Source: Camelus bactrianus
Taxonomy: Eukaryota; Chordata; Mammalia; Artiodactyla; Camelidae
NCBI RefSeq assembly: GCF_048773025.1
Contig: NW_027413960.1
Location: forward strand, 3,475,945 to 3,539,944
Length of the DNA stretch: 64,000 bases
Direction: 5' to 3'
Under the pieces are notes generated by a model. It was not told the DNA's origin. It ran no database searches and saw only the letters and a list, made by a program, of their open reading frames with translations. Positions 1-12,197 of this stretch are shown here, piece after piece (within the stretch, counting starts at the first letter, position 1; every line of letters starts with the position of its first letter). The position numbers were made by a program, and so were the translations under genes.

Positions 1-1493
1 GGAGCTAGTACCTCCCCTTATATATGTATGGAGTGGAGTTTGCAACTGAAGAGAAACTTTGTGTTCACAACAAGCTAGGTGAAGGATGGCTTTCACACAC
101 ACTTATCTCTCAGAACTGAGCATGTGGAGAGACGTTCGTTCATCTAGCACAAAGGGAACGGGTTGCAGGAGAAACTTTTACTCTGGTTTCTCAGTCTGTT
201 TCCTAGTGCCGGTTTGAAGTTCCTGCAGTTTTCACTGTAAAACCGAGTTGGAGCTAGTACCTCCCCATATATATGTATGGAGTGGACTTTGCAACTGAAG
301 AGAAACTTTGTGTTCCCAACAAGCAAGGTGAAGGACGGCTTTCACACACACTTATCCCTCAGAACTGAGCATATAGAGAGACGTTCGTTCATCTAGCACA
401 ATGGGAATGGGTTGCAGGAGAAACATTTACTCTGGTTTCTCAGTCTGTTTCCTAGTGCCGGTTTGAAGTTCCTGCAGTTTTCACTGTAAAACAGAGTTGG
501 AGCTAGTACCTCCCCATTTATATGTATGGAGTGGAGTTTGCAACTGAAGAGAAACTTTGTGTTCCCAACAAGCAAGGTGAAGGACGGCTTTCACACACAC
601 TTATCTCTCAGAACTGAGCATGTGGAGAGACGTTCGTTCATCTAGCACAAAGGGAACGGGTTGCAGGAAAAACATTTACTCTGGTTTCTCGGTCTGTTTC
701 CTAGTGCCAGTATGAAGTTCCTGCAGTTTTCACTGTAAAACCGAGTTGGAGCTAGTACCTCCCCATATATATGTATGGAGTGGTGTTTGCAACTGAAGAG
801 GAACTTTGTGTACCCAACAAGCAAGGTGCAGGCCGGCTTTCACACACACTTATCTCTCAGAACTGAGCATGTGGAGAGACGTTCGTTCATCTAGCACAAT
901 GGGAATGGGTTGCAGAAAAAACTTTTACTCTGGTTTCTCAGTCTGTTTCCTAGTGCCGTTTTGAAGTTCCTGCAGTTTTCACTGTAAAACCGAGTTGGAG
1001 CTAGTACCTCCCCATATATATGTATGGAGTGGAGTTTGCAACTGAAGAGAAACTTTGTGTTGCCAACAAGCTAGGTGAAGGATGGCTTTCAAACACACTT
1101 ATCTCTCAGAACTGAGCATGTGGAGAGACTTTCGTTCATCTAGCACAAAGGGAACGGGTTGCAGGAGAAATTTTAATCTGGGTTCTCAGCTTGTTTCCTA
1201 ATGCCGGTTTGAAATTCCTGCAGTTTTCACTGTAAAACCGAGTTGGAACTAGTTCCTCCCCTTATATATGTATGGAGTGGAGTTTGCAACAGAAGAGAAA
1301 CTTTGTGTTCCCAACAAGCAAGGTGAAGGACGGCTTTCACACACACTTATCTCTCAGAACTGAGCATGTGGAGAGTCGTTCGTTCATCTAGCACAAAGGG
1401 AACGGGTTGCAGGAGAAACTTTTACTCTGGTTTCTCAATCTGTTTCCTAGTGCCTGTTTGAAGTTCCTGCAGTTTTCACTGTAAAACCGAGTT
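1..1493 (+). repeat. Left-edge heterogeneous monomers (6 copies)
   Basis: Monomers start at 1, 250, 499, 748, 997 and 1,245. The first is the same as the monomer at 1,991, eight monomers further on. The copy at 997 has the 1-bp-short gaaattttaatctggg form, and the copy at 1,245 begins ggaactagttcctcccctta (n-like). They do not form a clean HOR in the window; their partners may lie to the left. Confidence 0.85.
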
Positions 1494-4231
1494 GGAGCTA
1501 GTACCTCCCCATATATATGTATGGAGTGGAGTTTGCAACTGAAGAGAAACTTTGTGTTCATAACAAGCTATGTGAAGGATGGCTTTCACACACACTTATC
1601 TCTCAGAACTGAGCATGTGGAGAGACGTTCGTTCATCTAGCACAAAGGGAACGGGTTGCAGGAGAAATTTTAATCTGGGTTCTCAGTCTGTTTCCTAGTG
1701 CCATTTTGAAGTTCCTGCAGTTTTCACTGTAAAACCGAGTTGGAGCTAGTACCTCCACATATATATGTTTGGAGTGGAGTTTGCAACTGAAGAGAAACTT
1801 TGTGTTCCCAACAAGCAAGGTGCAGGACGGCTTTCACACACACTTATCTCTCAGAACTGAGCATGCGGAGAGACGTTCGTTCATCTAGCACAATGGGAAT
1901 GGGCTGCTGGAGAAACTTTTACTCTGGTTTCTCAGTCTGTTTCCTAGTGCCGGTTTGAAGTTCCTGCAGTTTTCACTGTAAAACCGAGTTGGAGCTAGTA
2001 CCTCCCCTTATATATGTATGGAGTGGAGTTTGCAACTGAAGAGAAACTTTGTGTTCACAACAAGCTAGGTGAAGGATGGCTTTCACACACACTTATCTCT
2101 CAGAACTGAGCATGTGGAGAGACGTTCGTTCATCTAGCACAAAGGGAACGGGTTGCAGGAGAAACTTTTACTCTGGTTTCTCAGTCTGTTTCCTAGTGCC
2201 GGTTTGAAGTTCCTGCAGTTTTCACTGTAAAACCGAGTTGGAGCTAGTACCTCCCCATATATATGTATGGAGTGGACTTTGCAACTGAAGAGAAACTTTG
2301 TGTTCCCAACAAGCAAGGTGAAGGACGGCTTTCACACACACTTATCTCTCAGAACTGAGCATGTGGAGAGACGTTCGTTCATCTATCACAAAGGGAACAA
2401 GTTGCAGGAGAAACATTTACTCTGGTTTCTCGGTCTGTTTCGTAGTGCCAGTATGAAGTTCCTGCAGTTTTCACTGTAAAACCGTGTTGGAGCTAGTACC
2501 TCCCCATATATATGTATGGAGTGGTGTTTGCAACTGAAGAGAAACTTTGTGTTCCCAACAAGCAAGGTGCAGGACGGCTTTCACACACACTTATCTCTCA
2601 GAACTGAGCATATAGAGAGACGTTCGTTCATCTAGCACAATGGGAATGGGTTGCTGGAGAAACTTTTACTCTGGTTTCTCAGTCTGTTTCCTAGTGCCGG
2701 TTTGAAGTTCCTGCAGTTTTCACTGTAAAACCGAGTTGGAGCTAGTACCTCCCCTTATATATGTATGGAGCGGAGTTTACAACTGAAGAGAAACTTTGTG
2801 TTCACAACAAGCTAGGTGAAGGATGGCTTTCACACACACTTATCTCTCAGAACTGAGCATGTGGAGAGACGTTCGTTCATCTAGCACAAATGGAACTGGT
2901 TGCAGGAGGAACTTTTACTCTGGTTTCTCAGTCTGTTTCCTAGTGCCGGTTTGAAGTTCCTGCAGTTTTCACTGTAAAAATGAGTTGGAGCTAGTACCTC
3001 CCCATATATATGTATGGATTGGAGTTTGCAACTGAAGAGAAACTTTGCGTTCCCAACAAGCTAGGTGAAGGACGGCTTTCACACACACTTATCTCTCAGA
3101 ACTTAGCATGTGGAGAGACGTTCGTTCATCTAGCACAAAGGGAACTGGTTGCAGGAGAAACTTTTACTCTGGTTTCTCAGTCTATTTCCTAGTGCCGGTT
3201 TGAAGTTCCTGCAGTTTTCAGTGTAAAACCGAGTTGGAGCTAGTACCTCCCCATATATATGTATGGAGGGGAGTTTGCAACTGAAGAGAAACTTTGTGTT
3301 CCCAACAAGCTAGGTGCAGGACGGCTTTCACACACACATATCTCTCAGAACTGAGCATGTGGATAGACGTTCGTTCATCTAGCAAAAAGGGAACGGGTTG
3401 CAGGAAAAACTTTTACTCTTGTTTCTCAGACTGTTTCCTAGTGCCTGTTTGAAGTTCCTGCAGTTTTCACTGTAAAACCGAGTTGGAGCTAGTACCTCCC
3501 CATATATATGTATGGAGTGGACTTTGCAACTGAAGAGAAACTTTGTGTTCCCAACAAGCTAGGTGAAGGACGGCTTTCACACACACTTATCTCTCAGAAT
3601 TGAGCATGTGCATTGACGTTCGTTCATCTAGCACAAAGGAAACGGGTTGCAAGAGAAACTTTTACTCTGGTTTCTCAGTCTGTTTCCTAGTGCCGGTTTG
3701 AAGTTCCTGAAGTTTTCACTGTATAACCCAGTAGGAGCTAGTACATCCCCTTATATGGTTATGGATTGGAGTTTGCAACAGAAGAGAAACTTTGTGTTCC
3801 CAACAAGCTAGGTGAAGGACGGCTTTCACACACACTTATCTCTCAGAACTGAGCATGTGGAGGGACGTTCGTTCATCTAGCACAAAGGGAATGGGTTGCA
3901 GGAGAAACTTTTACTCTGGTTTCTCAGTCTGTTTCCTAGTGCCAGTTTGAAGTTCCTGCAGTTTTCACTGTAAAACAGAGTTGGAGCTAGTACTTCCCCA
4001 TATATATGTACGGAATGTAGTTTGCAACTGAAGAGAAACTTTGTGTTCCCAACAAGCTAGGTGAAGGACGGCTTTCACACACACTTATCTCTCAGAACTG
4101 AGCATGTGGAGAGACGTTCGTTCATCTAGCACAATGGGAATGGATTGCAGGAAAAACTTTTACTCTGGTTTCTCAGTCTGTTTCCTAGTGCCGTTTTGAA
4201 GTTCCTGCAGTTTTCACTGTAAAACCGAGTT
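1494..4231 (+). repeat. 11-monomer segment, copy 1 of a 3,236-bp-offset duplication
   Basis: Eleven monomers match 4,730-7,467 almost base for base. Shared markers include ttcataacaagctatg near 1,558 and 4,794, the short gaaattttaatctggg monomer, ccacatatatatgtttgg near 1,756 and 4,992, and aaaatgagtt near 2,978 and 6,214. Differences include gagcgg/gagtgg near 2,769, ggatag/ggagag near 3,362 and gtgcattg/gtgcagtg near 3,608. Confidence 0.93.
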
Positions 4232-4729
4232 GGAGCTAGTACCTATCAATATATATGTATGGAGTGGAGTTTGCAACTGAAGAGAAACTTTGTGTTCCCA
4301 AAAAGCTAGGTGAAGGATGGCTTTCACACACACTTATCTCTCAGAAGTGAGCATGTGGAGAGACGTTCGTTCATCTAGCACAAAGGGAACTGGTTGCAGG
4401 AGAAACTTTTACTCTGGTTTCTCAGTCTGTTTCCTAGTGCCTGTTTGAAGTTCCTGCAGTTTTCACTGTAATACCGAGTTGGAGCTAGTACTTCCCCATA
4501 TATATGTATGGATTGGAGTTTGCAACTGAAGAGAAACTTTGTGTTCCCAACAAGCTAGGTGAAGGACGGCTTTCAAACACACTTATCTCTCAGAACTGAG
4601 CATGTGGAGAGTCGTTCGTTCATCTAGCAAAAAGGGAACGGGTTGCAGGAGAAACTTTTACTCTGGTTTCTCAATCTGTTTCCTAGTGCCTGTTTGAAGT
4701 TCCTGCAGTTTTCACTGTAAAACCGAGTT
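4232..4729 (+). repeat. Two divergent monomers between the 11-monomer copies
   Basis: The first carries the unusual acctatcaatatatatg, aaaaagctagg and taataccgag. The second shares gagagtcgttcg and tttctcaatctg with the monomer at 1,245. The duplication therefore extends a little to the left of 1,494 and its boundary lies inside this monomer pair. Confidence 0.85.
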
Positions 4730-7467
4730 GGAGCTAGTACCTCCCCATATATATGTATGGAGTGGAGTTTGCAACTGAAGAGAAACTTTGTGTTCATAAC
4801 AAGCTATGTGAAGGATGGCTTTCACACACACTTATCTCTCAGAACTGAGCATGTGGAGAGACGTTCGTTCATCTAGCACAAAGGGAACGGGTTGCAGGAG
4901 AAATTTTAATCTGGGTTCTCAGTCTGTTTCCTAGTGCCATTTTGAAGTTCCTGCAGTTTTCACTGTAAAACCGAGTTGGAGCTAGTACCTCCACATATAT
5001 ATGTTTGGAGTGGAGTTTGCAACTGAAGAGAAACTTTGTGTTCCCAACAAGCAAGGTGCAGGACGGCTTTCACACACACTTATCTCTCAGAACTGAGCAT
5101 GCGGAGAGACGTTCGTTCATCTAGCACAATGGGAATGGGCTGCTGGAGAAACTTTTACTCTGGTTTCTCAGTCTGTTTCCTAGTGCCGGTTTGAAGTTCC
5201 TGCAGTTTTCACTGTAAAACCGAGTTGGAGCTAGTACCTCCCCTTATATATGTATGGAGTGGAGTTTGCAACTGAAGAGAAACTTTGTGTTCACAACAAG
5301 CTAGGTGAAGGATGGCTTTCACACACACTTATCTCTCAGAACTGAGCATGTGGAGAGACGTTCGTTCATCTAGCACAAAGGGAACGGGTTGCAGGAGAAA
5401 CTTTTACTCTGGTTTCTCAGTCTGTTTCCTAGTGCCGGTTTGAAGTTCCTGCAGTTTTCACTGTAAAACCGAGTTGGAGCTAGTACCTCCCCATATATAT
5501 GTATGGAGTGGACTTTGCAACTGAAGAGAAACTTTGTGTTCCCAACAAGCAAGGTGAAGGACGGCTTTCACACACACTTATCTCTCAGAACTGAGCATGT
5601 GGAGAGACGTTCGTTCATCTAGCACAAAGGGAACGGGTTGCAGGAGAAACATTTACTCTGGTTTCTCGGTCTGTTTCGTAGTGCCAGTATGAAGTTCCTG
5701 CAGTTTTCACTGTAAAACCGTGTTGGAGCTAGTACCTCCCCATATATATGTATGGAGTGGTGTTTGCAACTGAAGAGAAACTTTGTGTTCCCAACAAGCA
5801 AGGTGCAGGACGGCTTTCACACACACTTATCTCTCAGAACTGAGCATATAGAGAGACGTTCGTTCATCTAGCACAATGGGAATGGGTTGCTGGAGAAACT
5901 TTTACTCTGGTTTCTCAGTCTGTTTCCTAGTGCCGGTTTGAAGTTCCTGCAGTTTTCACTGTAAAACCGAGTTGGAGCTAGTACCTCCCCTTATATATGT
6001 ATGGAGTGGAGTTTACAACTGAAGAGAAACTTTGTGTTCACAACAAGCTAGGTGAAGGATGGCTTTCACACACACTTATCTCTCAGAACTGAGCATGTGG
6101 AGAGACGTTCGTTCATCTAGCACAAATGGAACTGGTTGCAGGAGGAACTTTTACTCTGGTTTCTCAGTCTGTTTCCTAGTGCCGGTTTGAAGTTCCTGCA
6201 GTTTTCACTGTAAAAATGAGTTGGAGCTAGTACCTCCCCATATATATGTATGGATTGGAGTTTGCAACTGAAGAGAAACTTTGCGTTCCCAACAAGCTAG
6301 GTGAAGGACGGCTTTCACACACACTTATCTCTCAGAACTTAGCATGTGGAGAGACGTTCGTTCATCTAGCACAAAGGGAACTGGTTGCAGGAGAAACTTT
6401 TACTCTGGTTTCTCAGTCTATTTCCTAGTGCCGGTTTGAAGTTCCTGCAGTTTTCAGTGTAAAACCGAGTTGGAGCTAGTACCTCCCCATATATATGTAT
6501 GGAGGGGAGTTTGCAACTGAAGAGAAACTTTGTGTTCCCAACAAGCTAGGTGCAGGACGGCTTTCACACACACATATCTCTCAGAACTGAGCATGTGGAG
6601 AGACGTTCGTTCATCTAGCAAAAAGGGAACGGGTTGCAGGAAAAACTTTTACTCTTGTTTCTCAGACTGTTTCCTAGTGCCTGTTTGAAGTTCCTGCAGT
6701 TTTCACTGTAAAACCGAGTTGGAGCTAGTACCTCCCCATATATATGTATGGAGTGGACTTTGCAACTGAAGAGAAACTTTGTGTTCCCAACAAGCTAGGT
6801 GAAGGACGGCTTTCACACACACTTATCTCTCAGAATTGAGCATGTGCAGTGACGTTCGTTCATCTAGCACAAAGGAAACGGGTTGCAAGAGAAACTTTTA
6901 CTCTGGTTTCTCAGTCTGTTTCCTAGTGCCGGTTTGAAGTTCCTGAAGTTTTCACTGTATAACCCAGTAGGAGCTAGTACATCCCCTTATATGGTTATGG
7001 ATTGGAGTTTGCAACAGAAGAGAAACTTTGTGTTCCCAACAAGCTAGGTGAAGGACGGCTTTCACACACACTTATCTCTCAGAACTGAGCATGTGGAGGG
7101 ACGTTCGTTCATCTAGCACAAAGGGAATGGGTTGCAGGAGAAACTTTTACTCTGGTTTCTCAGTCTGTTTCCTAGTGCCAGTTTGAAGTTCCTGCAGTTT
7201 TCACTGTAAAACAGAGTTGGAGCTAGTACTTCCCCATATATATGTACGGAATGTAGTTTGCAACTGAAGAGAAACTTTGTGTTCCCAACAAGCTAGGTGA
7301 AGGACGGCTTTCACACACACTTATCTCTCAGAACTGAGCATGTGGAGAGACGTTCGTTCATCTAGCACAATGGGAATGGGTTGCTGGAGAAACTTTTACT
7401 CTGGTTTCTCAGTCTGTTTCCTAGTGCCGGTTTGAAGTTCCTGCAGTTTTCACTGTAAAACCGAGTT
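4730..7467 (+). repeat. 11-monomer segment, copy 2
   Basis: This is the partner of 1,494-4,231 at an offset of 3,236 bp. The last monomer (7,219) begins as m5 (acttcccc, acggaatgtag) but ends caatgggaatgggttgctgg like the monomer at 5,725. Its first-copy counterpart (3,983) instead ends in the m1 form with gccgtttt. The switch marks the junction to the following duplication. Confidence 0.93.
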
Positions 7468-8961
7468 GGAGCTAGTACCTCCCCTTATATATGTATGGAG
7501 TGGAGTTTACAACTGAAGAGAAACTTTGTGTTCACAACAAGCTAGGTGAAGGATGGCTTTCACACACACTTATCTCTCAGAACTGAGCATGTGGAGAGAC
7601 GTTCGTTCATCTAGCACAAATGGAACTGGTTGCAGGAGGAACTTTTACTCTGGTTTCTCAGTCTGTTTCCTAGTGCCGGTTTGAAGTTCCTGCAGTTTTC
7701 ACTGTAAAAATGAGTTGGAGCTAGTACCTCCCCATATATATGTATGGATTGGAGTTTGCAACTGAAGAGAAACTTTGCGTTCCCAACAAGCTAGGTGAAG
7801 GACGGCTTTCACACACACTTATCTCTCAGAACTTAGCATGTGGAGAGACGTTCGTTCATCTAGCACAAAGGGAACTGGTTGCAGGAGAAACTTTTACTCT
7901 GGTTTCTCAGTCTATTTCCTAGTGCCGGTTTGAAGTTCCTGCAGTTTTCAGTGTAAAACCGAGTTGGAGCTAGTACCTCCCCATATATATGTATGGAGGG
8001 GAGTTTGCAACTGAAGAGAAACTTTGTGTTCCCAACAAGCTAGGTGCAGGACGGCTTTCACACACACATATCTCTCAGAACTGAGCATGTGGATAGACGT
8101 TCGTTCATCTAGCAAAAAGGGAACGGGTTGCAGGAAAAACTTTTACTCTTGTTTCTCAGACTGTTTCCTAGTGCCTGTTTGAAGTTCCTGCAGTTTTCAC
8201 TGTAAAACCGAGTTGGAGCTAGTACCTCCCCATATATATGTATGGAGTGGACTTTGCAACTGAAGAGAAACTTTGTGTTCCCAACAAGCTAGGTGAAGGA
8301 CGGCTTTCACACACACTTATCTCTCAGAATTGAGCATGTGCAGTGACGTTCGTTCATCTAGCACAAAGGAAACGGGTTGCAAGAGAAACTTTTACTCTGG
8401 TTTCTCAGTCTGTTTCCTAGTGCCGGTTTGAAGTTCCTGAAGTTTTCACTGTATAACCCAGTAGGAGCTAGTACATCCCCTTATATGGTTATGGATTGGA
8501 GTTTGCAACAGAAGAGAAACTTTGTGTTCCCAACAAGCTAGGTGAAGGACGGCTTTCACACACACTTATCTCTCAGAACTGAGCATGTGGAGGGACGTTC
8601 GTTCATCTAGCACAAAGGGAATGGGTTGCAGGAGAAACTTTTACTCTGGTTTCTCAGTCTGTTTCCTAGTGCCAGTTTGAAGTTCCTGCAGTTTTCACTG
8701 TAAAACAGAGTTGGAGCTAGTACTTCCCCATATATATGTACGGAATGTAGTTTGCAACTGAAGAGAAACTTTGTGTTCCCAACAAGCTAGGTGAAGGACG
8801 GCTTTCACACACACTTATCTCTCAGAACTGAGCATGTGGAGAGACGTTCGTTCATCTAGCACAAAGGGAACGGGTTGCAGGAGAAACTTTTACTCTGGAT
8901 TCTCGGTCTGTTTCCTAGTGCCAGTATGAAGTTCCTGCAGTTTTCACTGTAAAACCGAGTT
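7468..8961 (+). repeat. Third copy of the left six-monomer unit (1,494 bp)
   Basis: This matches 5,974-7,467 and 2,738-4,231. Shared markers are ttcacaacaagctagg, aaatgagttggag, actttgcgttccc, cttagcatg and ccttatatggttatgg. The last monomer (8,713) starts as m5 and ends as m6 (cggtctg, gccagtatg), the third different ending for this position among the three copies. Confidence 0.93.
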
Positions 8962-10206
8962 GGAGCTAGTACCTCCCGATATATATGTATGGAGTGGTGT
9001 TTGCAACTGAAGAGAAACTTTGTGTTCCCAACAAGCTAGGTGAAGGACGGCTTTCACACACACTTATCTCTCAGAACTGAGCATGTGGAGAGACGTTCGT
9101 TCATCTAGCACAATGGGAATGGATTGCAGGAAAAACTTTTACTCTGGTTTCTCAGTCTGTTTCCTAGTGCCGTTTTGAAGTTCCTGCAGTTTTCACTGTA
9201 AAACCGAGTTGGAGCTAGTACCTCCCCATATATATGTATGGAGTGAAGTTTGCAACTGAAGAGAAACTTTGTTTTCCCAACAAGCTATGTGAAGGATGGC
9301 TTTCACACACACTTATCTCTCAGAACTGAGCATGTGGAGAGACGTTCGTTCATCTAGCACAAAGGGAACGGGTTGCAAGAGAAACTTTTACTCTGGTTTC
9401 TCAGTCTGTTTCCTAGTGCCTGTTTGAAGTTCCTGCAGTTTTCACTGTAAAACCGAGTTGGAGCTAGTACCTCCCCATATATATGTATGGAGTGGACTTT
9501 GCAACTGAAGAGAAACTTTGTGTTCCCAACAAGCTAGGTGAAGGACGGCTTTCACACACACTTATCTCTCAGAATTGAGCATGTGCAGTGACGTTCGTTC
9601 ATCTAGCACAAAGGGAACGGGTTGCAAGAGAAACTTTTACTCTGGTTTCTCAGTCTGTTTCCTAGTGCCGGTTTGAAGTTCCTGAAGTTTTCACTGTAAA
9701 ACCCAGTTGGATCTAGTACATCCCCTTATATGTGTATGGAGTGGAGTTTGCAACAGAAGAGAAACTTTGTGTTCCCAACAAGCTAGGTGAAGGACGGCTT
9801 TCACACACACTTATCTCTCAGAACTGAGCATGTGGAGGGACGTTCGTTCATCTAGCACAAAGGGAATGGGTTGCAGGAGAAACTTTTACTCTGGTTTCTC
9901 AGTCTGTTTCCTAGTGCCAGTTTGAAGTTCCTGTAGTTTTCACTGTAAAACAGAGTTGGAGCTAGTACTTCCCCATATATATGTACGGAATGTAGTTTGC
10001 AACTGAAGAGAAACTTTGTGTTCCCAACAAGCTAGGTGAAGGACGGCTTTCACACACACTAATCTCTCAGAAATGAGCATGTGGAGAGACGTTCGTTCAT
10101 CTAGCACAAAGGGAACGGGTTGCAGGAGAAACATATACTCTGGTTTCTCGGTCTGTTTCCTAGTGCCAGTATGAAGTTCCTGCAGTTTTCACTGTAAAAC
10201 CGAGTT
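8962..10206 (+). repeat. Five-monomer HOR: m1 m2 m3 m4 m5/m6
   Basis: The order is m1 (gtgttt, gccgtttt), m2 (gaaggatgg, gcctgtttg), m3 (gacttt, cagaattgagcatgtgcagtg, cctgaag), m4 (acatccccttatatgtgtatgg, caacagaag) and a hybrid at 9,958 that begins as m5 and ends as m6 with acatatactctgg. Loss of one monomer by m5/m6 fusion turns the six-mer into a five-mer. Confidence 0.88.
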
Positions 10207-11450
10207 GGAGCTAGTACCTCCCCATATATATGTATGGAGTGGTGTTTGCAACTGAAGAGAAACTTTGTGTTCCCAACAAGCAAGGTGCAGGACGGCTTTC
10301 ACACACACTTATCTCTCAGAACTGAGCATGTGGAGAGACGTTCGTTCATCTAGCACAATGGGAATGGGTTGCAGGAAAAACTTTTACTCTGGTTTCTCAG
10401 TCTGTTTCCTAGTGCCGTTTTGAAGTTCCTGCAGTTTTCACTGTAAAACCGAGTTGGAGCTTGTACCTCCCCATATATATGTATGGAGTGGAGTTTGCAA
10501 CTGAAGAGAAACTTTGTGTTCCCAACAAGCTAGGTGAAGGACGGCTTTCACACACACTTATCTCTCAGAACTGAGCATGTGGAGAGACGTTCGTTCGTCT
10601 AGCACAAAAGGAACGGGTTGCAGGAGAAATTTTAATCTGGGTTCTCAGCCTGTTTCCAAATGCCGGTTTGAAGTTCCTTCAGTTTTCACTGTAAAACCGA
10701 GTTGGAACTAGTACCTCCCCTTATATATGTATGGAGTGGAGTTTACAACTGAAGAGAAACTTTGTGTTCCCAACAAGCAAGTTGAAGGACGGCTTTCACA
10801 CACACTTTTCTCTCAGAAGTGAGCATGTGGAGAGACGTTCGTTCATCTAGCACAAAGGGAACGGGTTGCAGGAGAAACATTTACTCTGGTTTCTCGGTCT
10901 GATTCCTAGTGCCAGTATGAAGTTCCTGCAGTTTTCACTGTAAAACCGAGTTGGAGCTAGTTCCTCCCAATATATATGTATGGAGTGGACTTTGCAACTG
11001 AAGAGAAACTTTGTGTTCCCAACAAGCTAGGTGAAGGACGGCTTTCACACACACTTATCTCACAGAACTGAGCATGTGGAGAGACTTTCGTTCATCTAGC
11101 ACAAATTGAACTGGTTGCAGGAGAAACTTTTACTCTGGTTTCTCGGTCTGTTTCCTAGTGCCAGATTGAAGTTCCTGCAGTTTTCACTGTAAAACCGAGT
11201 TGGAGCTAGTACCTCTCCATATATATGTTTGGAGTGGAGTTTGCAACTGAAGAGAGACTTTGTGTTCCCAACAAGCTAGGTGCAGGACGGCTTTCACACA
11301 CACTTATCTCTCAGAACTGAGCATGTGGATAGACGTTCGTTCATCTAGCAAAAAGGGAACGGGTTGCAGGAAAAACTTTTACTCTGGTTTCTCAGACTGT
11401 TTCCTAGTGCCTGTTTGAAGTTCCTGCAGTTTTCACTGTAAAACCGAGTT
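10207..11450 (+). repeat. m1 followed by an n-type block
   Basis: Monomers start at 10,207 (m1), 10,456 (n1: short, gaaattttaatctggg), 10,704 (n2 start ggaactagtacc with an m6-like end), 10,953 (ggagctagttcctccc, caaattgaactgg) and 11,202 (tacctctcc, ctaggtgcagg, ggatagacg). This is the first appearance of the second HOR series. Confidence 0.85.
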
Positions 11451-12197
11451 GGAGCTAGTACCTCCCCATATATATGTATGGAGTGGACTTTGCAACTGAA
11501 GAGAAACTTTGTGTTCCCAACAAGCTAGGTGAAGGACGGCTTTCACACACACTTATCTCTCAGAATTGAGCATGTGCAGTGACGTTCGTTCATCTAGCAC
11601 AAAGGGAACGGGTTGCAAGAGAAACTTTTACTCTGGTTTCTCAGTCTGTTTCCTAGTGCCGGTTTGAAGTTCCTGAAGTTTTCACTGTAAAACCCAGTTG
11701 GAGCTAGTACATCCCCTTATATGTGTATGGAGTGGAGTTTGCAACATAAGAGAAACATTGTGTTCCCAACAAGCTAGGTGAAGGACGGCTTTCACACACA
11801 CTTATGTCTCAGAACTGAGCATGTGGAGGGACGTTCGTTCATCTAGCACAAAGGGAATGGGTTGCAGGAGAAACTTTTACTCTGGTTTCTCAGTCTGTTT
11901 CCTAGTGCCAGTTTGAAGTTCCTGTAGTTTTCACTGTAAAACAGAGTTGGAGCTAGTACTTCCCCATATATATGTAAGGAATGTAGTTTGCAACTGAAGA
12001 GAAACTTTGTGTTCCCAACAAGCTAGGTGAAGGACGGCTTTCACACACACTTATCTCTCAGAACTGAGCATGTGGAGAGACGTTCGTTCATCTAGCACAA
12101 AGGGAACGGGTTGTAGGAGAAACATATACTCTGGTTTCTCGGTCTGTTTCCTAGTGCCAGTATGAAGTTCCTGCAGTTTTCACTGTAAAACCGAGTT
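11451..12197 (+). repeat. m3, m4 and an m5/m6 hybrid
   Basis: The three monomers repeat the end of the five-mer at 8,962-10,206 at an offset of 1,991 bp. The hybrid at 11,949 has acttcccc and ggaatgtag at its start and acatatactctgg with gccagtatg at its end. It differs from the one at 9,958 by gggttgtagg and aaggaatg. Confidence 0.87.

Noticed and set aside
144-326. 60-residue open frame on the minus strand (begins MLVGNTKFLF), repeated in dozens of monomers
   Set aside because: It spans a monomer boundary and recurs because 249 is divisible by 3. Its variants follow the DNA differences between monomer types, with free amino-acid changes, and single-base losses break it in many copies. There is no gene context. 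It is a shadow of the satellite.
2267-2479. 70-residue plus-strand open frame (also at 17,203-17,415) and 60-residue frames at 3,010, 6,246 and 7,740
   Set aside because: They appear only where a chance base change removes a stop in one monomer, and they repeat because the segment was duplicated. No domain or coding signature.
9940-10134. 64-residue minus-strand frame (begins MFLLQPVPFV) with a hydrophobic start that could pass for a signal peptide
   Set aside because: It occurs in m5/m6 and P hybrids because acatatac in the repeat supplies the ATG on the opposite strand. It is repeated by block copying, not conserved as a gene.
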